A DNA stretch of 14,149 bases from JBFMFB01 sp040752115 (GTDB taxonomy: Bacteria > Pseudomonadota > Gammaproteobacteria > Burkholderiales > Sulfuricellaceae), in contig JBFMFB010000042.1 of the NCBI GenBank assembly GCA_040752115.1, positions 1-14,149 on the forward strand, written 5' to 3'. The notes under the pieces are model-generated. The model worked only from the letters and a program-made list of their open reading frames with translations. It was not told the DNA's origin and searched no databases. Of this stretch, positions 8,285-14,149 are shown piece by piece. A program made the position numbers and the translations under genes. The stretch's first letter is position 1; each line of letters begins with the position of its first letter.

Positions 8285-8317
8285 GTGTCAACCATTTTTG
8301 TATCCATGCGTTATAAT
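8285..8317 (+). promoter_or_regulatory. Promoter of the second Ala/Lys-rich gene
   Basis: A perfect TATAAT at 8312-8317 is preceded by the GTGTCAAC...TCC...GCGTTA block shared with the first paralogue. TGTCAA (8286-8291) is the nearest -35-like hexamer, at a rather long 20-bp spacing, so an activator or an alternative -35 is possible. Transcription would start about 55 nt before the ATG. Confidence 0.55.
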
Positions 8318-8378
8318 AGCCGCGCCCGTTAAACGGCGTAGTATTTGAACGTTCAATTTCAAACTAAAGGGAAAGAAA

Positions 8379-8573
8379 ATGAGCAAACTTTTGTCCGCTT
8401 TGATCGCCGCTGCTTTCGCCGCCGTCTCCTTCACCGCTGTTGCCGCTGACGCCCCCAAGGCCGATGCCAAAGACGCCCCCAAGGCCGAAGCTAAGAAAGA
8501 CGAAAAGAAAGACGCCAAGAAAGACGCCAAGAAAGACGCTAAAAAAGAAGAGAAGAAAGAAGAAAAGAAGTAA
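8379..8573 (+). CDS. Small exported Lys/Asp/Glu-rich protein (paralogue 2)
   Basis: A 64-residue protein whose first 24 residues almost repeat those of the gene at 7951 (MSKLLSALIAAAFAAV, then AAD), so the two are paralogues by tandem duplication. The mature part is a charged low-complexity run: DAPKADAKDAPKAEA, then several KKDA units and KKEE units. Positive and negative charges are close to balanced, unlike paralogue 1, which is strongly basic. AAAGGG precedes the ATG at 8379. The KKDA units are also near-identical 12-base DNA repeats, so length variation between strains by slippage is likely. It is flanked by its own TATAAT promoter and a double-hairpin terminator. Function unknown; probably a disordered periplasmic protein. 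Confidence 0.75.
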   Translation: MSKLLSALIAAAFAAVSFTAVAADAPKADAKDAPKAEAKKDEKKDAKKDAKKDAKKEEKKEEKK

Positions 8574-8584
8574 TTTGATATTTC

Positions 8585-8639
8585 TGCCAAGCATTGTTTG
8601 GCAGGCTCAAAAAGCGGGGCATTTTGCCCCGCTTTTTTT
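8585..8639 (+). terminator. Double hairpin ending in an intrinsic terminator
   Basis: A first 6-bp hairpin (TGCCAA 8585-8590 with TTGGCA 8598-8603) is followed by a 12-bp perfect stem (8609-8620 with 8626-8637) with an ATTTT loop and a run of T to 8639. The second hairpin is a strong terminator for the gene at 8379. Confidence 0.9.
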
Positions 8640-8716
8640 ATCCGGCACGCCTGTTCGCTTTGTCAGCGCCATCGGGCAAGAGTAAAATTGCATTTTTGCT
8701 CTTAAAAACGCATCTG

Positions 8717-8845
8717 GCCACGAATGACACGAATAAACACGAATAAGAACAATGAAGCGCGACCGATCGGCAGCATACCATTCAGGTGAGCACGGCCGGA
8801 TGAGTGATGTCATGATTATTCGTGAACATTCGTGTCATTTGTGGC
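8717..8845. repeat. 129-bp element with 30-bp imperfect inverted ends
   Basis: The left arm (8717-8746) and the reverse complement of the right arm (8816-8845) agree at 26 of 30 positions. Each arm is built of three CACGAAT-like units: 8719-8725, 8728-8734 and 8738-8744 on the left, with ATTCGTG, ATTCGTG and ATTTGTG on the right. The 69-bp interior has no gene and contains the palindrome CCGATCGG. No transposase is linked and no target-site duplication is obvious. It could be a non-autonomous mobile element (MITE-like), a dispersed extragenic repeat or a regulator-binding array. Its right end lies 25 bp before nudJ. Confidence 0.7.
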
Positions 8846-8870
8846 TAAAACGCTTTTTCTAGAATTAGAA

Positions 8871-9317
8871 ATGATTTGGAAACCCAATGTTACTGTCGCC
8901 GCCGTAATCGAACGGGATGGCAAATTTCTGCTGGTTGAAGAAGAAACCGACAGCGGGCCGGTTTTCAACCAACCTGCCGGACACTGGGAGCCGAATGAGA
9001 CCCTGGCGCAAGGCGCTATACGCGAAACGCAAGAAGAATCCGCCTATACGTTCCGCCCAGAATGGCTGCAGGGAATATACCGCTGGCGCCACCCGCGCAA
9101 GGATATTACCTATCTGCGCTTTGCCTTCGGCGGCTCGATATCCGGCCACGCCCCCTTGCAGAAACTGGATGCCGGCATCATCCGCGCCGTCTGGCTCACG
9201 CCAGCCGAAATCGCCGCACTGAAAACGCGCCACCGCAGTCCGCTGGTCATGCAATGTATTGAAGATCATCTCGCGGGAAAACGCTTTCCGCTGGATCTGA
9301 TCATGCACTACGAATGA
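8871..9317 (+). CDS. nudJ: Nudix hydrolase, NudJ-like (phosphatase of pyrophosphorylated metabolites)
   Basis: A 148-residue cytoplasmic Nudix protein. It opens WKPNVTVAAVIERDGKFLLVEE, with FNQPAGHWEPNETL leading into the Nudix box at 37-59, and later has RSPLV and a PLDLI C-terminus as in E. coli NudJ. NudJ-type enzymes hydrolyse nucleoside di/triphosphates and HMP pyrophosphate. The metal-binding core REXXEE is intact (Arg51-Glu52, Glu55-Glu56). However, the usual hydrophobic residue after RE is Thr53 and the glycine near the end of the box is Ala58. The ATG at 8871 is chosen over an in-frame GTG at 8832 that lies in the repeat. There is no clear Shine-Dalgarno site; TAGAAT at 8860-8865 could be a -10 that gives a nearly leaderless mRNA. 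Its stop overlaps the next gene by 4 nt. Confidence 0.82.
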   Translation: MIWKPNVTVAAVIERDGKFLLVEEETDSGPVFNQPAGHWEPNETLAQGAIRETQEESAYTFRPEWLQGIYRWRHPRKDITYLRFAFGGSISGHAPLQKLDAGIIRAVWLTPAEIAALKTRHRSPLVMQCIEDHLAGKRFPLDLIMHYE

Positions 9318-9865
9318 TTCCAACGCGCACGCTCGCTGCCATGATGCTGTTCGGCTGCTGCCTTGCCGCGCATGCAGACGAAATTTCCATCTGCTACAAC
9401 TACGGCTGCGCCAGCCAAGCCACGGTGAGCTTCACAGCGTCACAGCTTTCCCGGATCGGGGCGCTGTTCAAGCCGGTGACAAATGCTGCGGCCGAACGCT
9501 TCGCCATCGCCGACGCGATCGGGTTGCTCGAAACTTTTGCCGGCGAACAGACTCCCACGTTCCGCGACAAAGGCGGAAATACCGCAGACGAGGGCGTGGA
9601 TGGGCGTATGGATTGCATCGACCATTCCCGCAACACGACCGCCTATCTGCGCCTGTTCGAACAACGCGGCTGGCTCAAGCACCACAAGGTCGCCGGGCCG
9701 GCCAAACGCGCCCCTATGCTGGTAAACGAGCATTGGGCGGCATCTGTTACGGAAATGCAAACCATGCAGCAGTTCATCGTGGATTCCTGGTTTTACGACA
9801 ACGGCAAACCCGCGGCCATTTTTGCCCTGGAAGACTGGCTGAACGGAGCGACGCCGGATGAGTAA
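9314..9865 (+). CDS. Unknown exported protein with a possible Cys-His-Asp triad
   Basis: A 183-residue protein that I cannot name. Residues 1-21 are a signal peptide (hydrophobic core, cleavage after AHA); the FGC at 13-15 is only a weak lipobox. The mature protein has CYNYGC (Cys27, Cys32), which could form a disulfide. It then has MDCIDHSRNTTAYL with Cys101, NEHWAASV with His140, and FIVDSWFYDNG with Asp157. A Cys at a helix start, then His in a strand, then Asp in the next strand is the order of papain/transglutaminase-like folds, so an enzymatic role is possible but unproved. It overlaps nudJ by ATGA and mnmA by 8 nt, so the three genes are translationally coupled. There is no strong ribosome binding site. 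Confidence 0.8.
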   Translation: MIPTRTLAAMMLFGCCLAAHADEISICYNYGCASQATVSFTASQLSRIGALFKPVTNAAAERFAIADAIGLLETFAGEQTPTFRDKGGNTADEGVDGRMDCIDHSRNTTAYLRLFEQRGWLKHHKVAGPAKRAPMLVNEHWAASVTEMQTMQQFIVDSWFYDNGKPAAIFALEDWLNGATPDE

Positions 9866-10925
9866 CAAACGCGTCGTTGTCGGTATGTCGGGGGGGGTGG
9901 ACTCTTCCGTCGCCGCCCTCCTCCTCAAACAGCAAGGTTATGAAGTAATCGGCCTGTTCATGAAGAACTGGGAGGATGACGACACCGAAGACGGATACTG
10001 CCCCGCCAAGCAGGATTTCATGGACGTCCTGGCCGTCTCGGACCGGATCGGCATCGAAATCGAGGCGGTCAATTTCGCCAAGGAATACAAGGAACGGGTA
10101 TTCAGCTATTTCTTGCGGGAATACCAGGCGGGGCGCACACCCAACCCGGACGTGCTGTGCAATTCGGAAATCAAATTCAAGGCCTTTCTCGACCATGCGC
10201 TAAGCCTGGGCGCGGATCACATCGCCACCGGCCATTACGCCAGGGTGCGGGAACAGGAAGGGCGATACCAGCTGCTCAAAGCAGAAGACGGCACCAAGGA
10301 CCAGAGCTATTTCCTCTACCGCCTGAATCAGGCGCAGTTGTCCAAGACCTTGTTCCCGCTCGGCGAACTGTACAAGCGCGAAGTACGCGAAATCGCCCGG
10401 AAAGCCGGGCTCGTCACCTATGCCAAGAAAGACAGCACCGGCATCTGCTTTATCGGCGAACGGCCGTTCCGCGAATTTCTCGGCCGCTACCTGCCGAAAC
10501 AACCGGGCGAGATGCAAACCCCGGAAGGCAGGACGGTCGGCCAACACGAAGGATTGATGTACTACACCATCGGCCAGCGCCAAGGACTCGGAATCGGCGG
10601 GCAGGGTGAGCCGTGGTTCGTGGCGGGCAAGGACACGGAACGCAATGTGCTGATCGTGGTGCAGGGGCATGATCACCCCCTGTTGCTGAAGGGCCGTCTG
10701 CAAGCTTCCGACCTGAGCTGGATCGGCGGCGAGCCACCACACACCCGCTGGGTGTACGGCGCGAAAACCCGTTATCGCCAGCCCGATGCGCCATGCTGCA
10801 TCGCGCGCGTGGACGCGGAAGAATGCGAAATAGAATTTGCCGAACCGCAATGGGCGGTGACGCCGGGACAATCGGTCGTCGTCTACGAAAGCAATGTCTG
10901 CCTGGGCGGCGGCGTCATCCGATAG
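9858..10925 (+). CDS. mnmA: tRNA-specific 2-thiouridylase MnmA
   Basis: A 355-residue cytoplasmic enzyme that activates U34 of Lys, Glu and Gln tRNAs with ATP and inserts sulfur from a persulfide relay. The PP-loop SGGVDSS is at 11-17, and GLFMKNWEDDD follows. The catalytic pair is Cys101 (NPDVLCN) and Cys197 (DSTGICFIG), matching Cys102/Cys199 of E. coli. TGHYAR, GTKDQSYFLY, YTIGQRQGLGIGG and the C-terminal beta-barrel are all present, and the length is normal. The ATG lies inside the end of the previous gene with GGAGC upstream. The 3' end overlaps the convergent cyclase gene by 11 bp, leaving no room for a separate terminator. Confidence 0.96.
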   Translation: MSNKRVVVGMSGGVDSSVAALLLKQQGYEVIGLFMKNWEDDDTEDGYCPAKQDFMDVLAVSDRIGIEIEAVNFAKEYKERVFSYFLREYQAGRTPNPDVLCNSEIKFKAFLDHALSLGADHIATGHYARVREQEGRYQLLKAEDGTKDQSYFLYRLNQAQLSKTLFPLGELYKREVREIARKAGLVTYAKKDSTGICFIGERPFREFLGRYLPKQPGEMQTPEGRTVGQHEGLMYYTIGQRQGLGIGGQGEPWFVAGKDTERNVLIVVQGHDHPLLLKGRLQASDLSWIGGEPPHTRWVYGAKTRYRQPDAPCCIARVDAEECEIEFAEPQWAVTPGQSVVVYESNVCLGGGVIR

Positions 10926-13092
10926 CGGCTTCCCCCGCCATCACTACCCGGTCGCGCCCCTCCTCCTTGGCCTGATACAGCGCCGCATCCGCCCCACGCA
11001 CCAGCTCGTGGAGATTCCTTGCCTTTATCGCCGGATAGCTGGCCACGCCGATGCTGATGGTCAGGCCCTTGTCGCCTATCCCCTCCACCCTGACCCCGGC
11101 CACCGCCAGGCGGATCTTTTCCGCCACTGCCCGAGCCTGATCCGGTCCGGCATGCGGCAGCAACACGACAAATTCCTCCCCGCCGTAGCGCCCGGCGACA
11201 TCCGATTCACGCACCGATCTGCGCAAGGTTTGCGCCACCGCAATCAGGGCGTTGTCTCCGACCTGATGACCAAATACATCGTTGATTTTCTTGAAGTGAT
11301 CCACGTCCAGCACAAGGAGGGACAGATTAAGCCCATAGCGCACAGCCTTGGAAAATTCCTGCTCCATCCGTTCGCTCAAATGGCGGCGGTTGAAGAGACC
11401 GGTCAACCCGTCGGTGATGGACAGCCGCTCCACTTTCTCGTGGGTCAGCGCGTTATCCAGGGTGATGGCGATCTGGTTGGTCAGGTATTCCACCAGCGGC
11501 AGCTCATCCGCACGATAACGGTCAAACGTGCCCAGCAGCATTACACCCAGCACCTTTTCCTTATAAATCAGCGGAAAGGCCGCCACCTCCCGGGGCAACG
11601 CATACGCCAGGCCGGTATTGATCCGGATGTAACTGTTCTCCGGGATATACTCCAGCACCATGGTGCGCCGCTCCATCGCGGCGTGACCGGGAATGCCGTC
11701 GCCGTTCTTCAGGGGCGGGAGGGATTGGGCATCGACGCCATACGTCACGAACGGTTCCAGATACTCCCCGCTGGCATCGAACAGATAAATCGCCCCCAGC
11801 TCCGAACGGGTCAACTCCAGCACTTTGTCCAGCGCGTTTTTCAACAGCTCCCTGGGGTTCAGCGTGGTGATAAGGACCTTTGCCAGCGAATTGTATTTCT
11901 CCACCCGTTCCTGCTGGTCCTGAATGGCGTCCGCCATCTGGTTGAAGCCCCTGCCGAGATCGTCGAATTCGTCCTTGGTGGACAGCCTGGTGCGGACGTT
12001 GAGATTGCCGCCGGCAAACTCGGCCATCGCCCCGACCAGCGCCTTGATCGGCCGGATCGTGTCGCGATGGGCAAAATAGGCGATCACCAGGGAAGCCAGC
12101 ACCCCGATCGCGCCAAACAAATAAATATTCGTCAGATTGTCGCGGACAAAAGACTGGACGCGGTCTGCGCGAGCTCCCACTGCGAGGGCGCCGATCGGCT
12201 GCTTCTGAAAATTCAAGATCGGCTCGGCGCGAACGAAGACGGTTGCGTCGTTGATCACCGCCCTCCCGTTGAATACCCGCCCCTTCAGCACCGGGTCGTT
12301 GATTTCCGCCGGAACCAGCAGCCCTTCCGACCAGAAGTTGCCCGGGCGCTGGGCGAGCGCGATAACGCGGGATTCCTGCACGATCACGCCGAACAGCCGG
12401 GGATCGGCGCTCAAGCCGTCGTGAATCAAATTGGGGAGCCACTCGTAGCCGTTGAGCAGGACAAGCCCCGCCAGCACCCCCGCCACCTCCCGGTTGTTCA
12501 TCACAGGCACGGCCACCACCTGCGCCATGACCGCCCGATCGAGGCGCAGATAGCGCTCCTGGTTCTCCCGGAGAAAAACATCCCGCGGCAAAATCTCGGT
12601 GGAGCTCACCGCCTCGCGGGAGCGGACCACGTGGGATAACACGTTGTTCAGGGTCACGTAATCACCGCCGCTGCCATTGCGCCGAGCAATCACAGTGCCC
12701 TTGGCATCGATGGCCAGCCAACTATCGGCAAACGGCAGCTGCGCGGCATGCTGCTGCAAAAGATCGGCCAGCCCGCTCCTGTCCCGCGTCCGCATTGCCT
12801 CCTGGGTGCCCGGAATTGCCGCGGTGTGCGCCAGCACCGCGCTCACCGTTGCGGCCCGGTCGGAATAGGCTCGCTGTGCGCTGTGCAAGCCGACGGCAAG
12901 CGCATTGGCCGCATTCTGCCGCACCACTTTCAGTAGCGCATTTTCCGACAAGGCAGTCAATCCGATCATGGGCAAAAACACCACCAACGCAAACGCAATC
13001 AGCGTCTTCCATCCGATGGAAAGGCGGAATCTCTGCGGCCCCCAGACAACCTGGTAGTTGCCGCTCTTTTCCGGCGCGTTCAAGGTAGGCAT
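10915..13092 (-). CDS. Membrane diguanylate cyclase (Cache-like sensor, HAMP, GAF, GGDEF)
   Basis: A 725-residue inner-membrane protein making c-di-GMP from two GTP. Residues ~28-47 are TM1. Residues ~50-320 are an extracytoplasmic sensor, probably of the double Cache type, with WLAIDAKGTVIAR in the first lobe. TM2 is ~322-340, HAMP ~342-394, GAF ~407-547 and GGDEF ~557-717. The active site is GGEEF at 637-641. RESD at 628-631 sits five residues before it, the standard product-inhibition I-site. LTGLFNRRHL and DVDHFKKIND are intact, so it should be active. The frame is open to a TTG at 13221, but the ATG at 13090-13092 is chosen because the extra 43 residues resemble no domain. The Shine-Dalgarno (AAAGAG) is weak. 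The ligand cannot be told. The end overlaps mnmA. Confidence 0.92.
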   Translation of the reverse strand: MPTLNAPEKSGNYQVVWGPQRFRLSIGWKTLIAFALVVFLPMIGLTALSENALLKVVRQNAANALAVGLHSAQRAYSDRAATVSAVLAHTAAIPGTQEAMRTRDRSGLADLLQQHAAQLPFADSWLAIDAKGTVIARRNGSGGDYVTLNNVLSHVVRSREAVSSTEILPRDVFLRENQERYLRLDRAVMAQVVAVPVMNNREVAGVLAGLVLLNGYEWLPNLIHDGLSADPRLFGVIVQESRVIALAQRPGNFWSEGLLVPAEINDPVLKGRVFNGRAVINDATVFVRAEPILNFQKQPIGALAVGARADRVQSFVRDNLTNIYLFGAIGVLASLVIAYFAHRDTIRPIKALVGAMAEFAGGNLNVRTRLSTKDEFDDLGRGFNQMADAIQDQQERVEKYNSLAKVLITTLNPRELLKNALDKVLELTRSELGAIYLFDASGEYLEPFVTYGVDAQSLPPLKNGDGIPGHAAMERRTMVLEYIPENSYIRINTGLAYALPREVAAFPLIYKEKVLGVMLLGTFDRYRADELPLVEYLTNQIAITLDNALTHEKVERLSITDGLTGLFNRRHLSERMEQEFSKAVRYGLNLSLLVLDVDHFKKINDVFGHQVGDNALIAVAQTLRRSVRESDVAGRYGGEEFVVLLPHAGPDQARAVAEKIRLAVAGVRVEGIGDKGLTISIGVASYPAIKARNLHELVRGADAALYQAKEEGRDRVVMAGEAAIG

Positions 13093-13248
13093 AATCAGAC
13101 TCTTTCTGTTGACTCGAAAGTACCGACCGGAACAGGAAAAGCGCGCCCACGCACAACCGCTTCCGCCAGCCGGCCAGAACCCGTTGAAACTCAGCGCTCG
13201 ATCGGCTTCTAACAATGACAATTATCGCAGCAAATTTACGAAATCGTT

Positions 13249-13254
13249 TATAAT
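13249..13254 (+). promoter_or_regulatory. Candidate -10 element of the lipoprotein gene
   Basis: A perfect TATAAT lies in an AT-rich stretch 59 bp before the ATG at 13314. No -35 of good quality is found at 16-19 bp upstream. The 221-bp gap to the divergent cyclase gene otherwise shows no feature beyond the AT-rich core. Confidence 0.4.
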
Positions 13255-13313
13255 TTCTTTGATAACCGGCAATTAAGAAATTTGATCAATTTTTACCGTC
13301 TCAAGGAGTTTTT

Positions 13314-14006
13314 ATGCGTTTGAAGTATCTGCTTAACCGCCCCCAACTGATCGCCCTGCCGCTGGCATGTTCTCTGGCGCTTGGCGGCTGCGGCAAGGAA
13401 GAGCCCAAGCAAGCCGCCCAACCCAAACCTGCGGCGCAAACGGCCGAGCAGCCAGCCCCCCAGACCGCCGGACAGGCGCCCGCCGCTCAGCCAAGTGCCG
13501 CCGCTCCCGCTCCGGTGAAAGGCAACGAACCGTTGCCGGCCGGCCATCCGCCAATGGATGCGGCGAAAGCGCCGGCCCCTGCTGACAACAAGATCATCAA
13601 CCAGCAGCTGGCAGCCAGCCACCCCAAGTCGGAAGGCAAGGCAAAGCCGGCGGTGGTCGTGCCGGATAGCGTGAAAGGCCAATGGAGCGCGGTCAATCTC
13701 GCAATCACCGGCCAGGATGGCGCCGAGAAGCAGGTGCGCGTACCGATCGGGGACAAGGTCGCAGTTGGCAAGGACGGCGCCGTTCTCAAGGTCCTGACCT
13801 TCCTGCCCTCCTACACCAGTGATTTCAAGACCATCACCAGCTCCTCCAACAACACCACCAACCCGGCCATTCAGGTGCAACTGGTCAAAGGGAAAGAGGT
13901 GCTGACGGAAGGATGGGTGTTCCAGAATCTGCCGGAATTCAATTCCTTCGTGAGCAGCGCCGTGCAGGTCAAGCTGCTGTCGGCGGAACCGGCCAAGGGC
14001 AAGTAA
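13314..14006 (+). CDS. Pro/Ala-rich lipoprotein with a DUF2155-like C-terminal domain
   Basis: A 230-residue protein. A lipoprotein signal with LGGC puts the lipidated residue at Cys26; the next residue is Gly, which points to the outer membrane rather than inner-membrane retention. Residues ~28-115 are a Pro/Ala/Gln/Lys-rich linker, long enough to span part of the periplasm. Residues ~118-225 form a compact domain with LKVLTFLPSYTSDFKTITS, SNNTTNPAIQVQLV and EGWVFQNLPEFNSF. This pattern (FLP..., NNPA-like, GW.F...P...F) recalls DUF2155 proteins as I remember them from other proteobacteria; a profile search is needed to confirm it. A strong AAGGAG (13303-13308) stands 5 nt before the ATG. The next exported protein starts 43 nt after the stop and may be co-transcribed. 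Confidence 0.8.
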   Translation: MRLKYLLNRPQLIALPLACSLALGGCGKEEPKQAAQPKPAAQTAEQPAPQTAGQAPAAQPSAAAPAPVKGNEPLPAGHPPMDAAKAPAPADNKIINQQLAASHPKSEGKAKPAVVVPDSVKGQWSAVNLAITGQDGAEKQVRVPIGDKVAVGKDGAVLKVLTFLPSYTSDFKTITSSSNNTTNPAIQVQLVKGKEVLTEGWVFQNLPEFNSFVSSAVQVKLLSAEPAKGK

Positions 14007-14049
14007 GCACCCGGTCGGTTAAACATCAATCGGATTTGGCGCGAACTCC

Positions 14050-14149
14050 ATGATGAAAAAATCCATCTTGCTGCTTTCCAGCCTTTTCGCCTTCACCACG
14101 GCCACGGCCGCGGAACCGCCGGCAAAGCCGGAAGCGGATGCGGATGCGG
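14050..14149 (+). CDS. N-terminus of an exported protein, cut by the window end
   Basis: ATGATG at 14050-14055 opens a frame that runs to the window end (33 codons visible). The start is a clear signal peptide: MMKKS, a hydrophobic LLLSSLFAF core, and probable cleavage after ATAA. It is followed by a Pro/Ala/Glu/Asp-rich stretch. No good Shine-Dalgarno site is visible and either ATG could be used. It follows the lipoprotein by 43 nt on the same strand. The family cannot be told from this much. Confidence 0.6.
   Translation, partial: MMKKSILLLSSLFAFTTATAAEPPAKPEADADA

Noticed and set aside
7888..8590. Minus-strand Phe/Leu/Gly-rich frames opposite the two Ala/Lys-rich genes
   Set aside because: They are the complements of Lys codon runs; the plus-strand frames have signal peptides, ribosome binding sites, promoters and terminators.
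8832..8870. GTG start extending nudJ by 13 codons
   Set aside because: It lies inside the right arm of the inverted repeat, and NudJ proteins start directly before the PxVTVA strand.
7674..8870. Whether the small-gene region is a CRISPR array, toxin-antitoxin pair or prophage remnant
   Set aside because: There are no regularly spaced direct repeats with unique spacers and no toxin, antitoxin, integrase or phage motif; both proteins are exported and disordered-looking.
10894..12639. Open frame of 581 codons on the plus strand opposite the diguanylate cyclase
   Set aside because: Shadow of the cyclase gene, whose minus-strand translation has intact GGDEF, GAF and HAMP motifs.
13093..13221. 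N-terminal extension of the cyclase starting at TTG
   Set aside because: Alternative start with no ribosome binding site and no recognisable sequence; the ATG at 13092 places TM1 near the N-terminus as expected.

Overview
The window is about 14.1 kb of chromosomal DNA, most likely from a betaproteobacterium of the Gallionellales/Nitrosomonadales/Sulfuricella type with a sulfur- or iron-oxidising lifestyle. This rests on three things: an Acidithiobacillus-like sulfide:quinone oxidoreductase with an exported rhodanese, a clpA-clpS-csp-icd-rluE-nudJ-mnmA gene order shared with other beta/gammaproteobacteria, and high-GC coding DNA with ordinary Shine-Dalgarno sites. The assignment is inference from protein resemblance; no rRNA or tRNA gene is present.

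Layout. Positions 1-201 hold the 3' end of queG (+), closed by a hairpin that also serves the opposing genes. Positions 253-2579 (-) are a probable sulfide-oxidation cassette: sqr, a 77-residue Lys-rich exported protein with one Cys near its C-terminus, and a periplasmic rhodanese. Positions 2730-5304 (-) are clpS-clpA, the N-degron adaptor and its AAA+ unfoldase. A CspA-family cold-shock gene (5534-5737, +) diverges from clpS and has a leader of about 100 nt. It is separated by a bidirectional terminator from icd (5837-7075, -), which is itself divergent from rluE (7134-7673, +).

Positions 7674-8870 are accessory-looking. They hold two paralogous small exported Ala/Lys-rich proteins (70 and 64 residues), each with its own promoter-like region and terminator, followed by a 129-bp element with 30-bp imperfect inverted ends. 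Then comes a coupled operon nudJ - unknown exported protein - mnmA (8871-10925, +). Its last gene overlaps the 3' end of a convergent membrane diguanylate cyclase (10915-13092, -). The right end has a Pro/Ala-rich lipoprotein with a DUF2155-like C-terminal domain (13314-14006, +) and the start of another exported protein (14050 onward).

How the genes work together. The sqr cassette would oxidise sulfide and pass electrons to quinone, with persulfide sulfur possibly handled outside by the rhodanese and the Cys-bearing Lys-rich protein (hypothesis). clpS/clpA and csp are stress and proteolysis functions. icd is central carbon metabolism. rluE, mnmA and queG modify rRNA or tRNA. The cyclase couples an extracytoplasmic signal to c-di-GMP. 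The most interesting parts are the small exported Lys-rich proteins, the unknown exported protein with a possible Cys-His-Asp triad, and the inverted-repeat element. I see no CRISPR array, transposase, integrase or phage gene.
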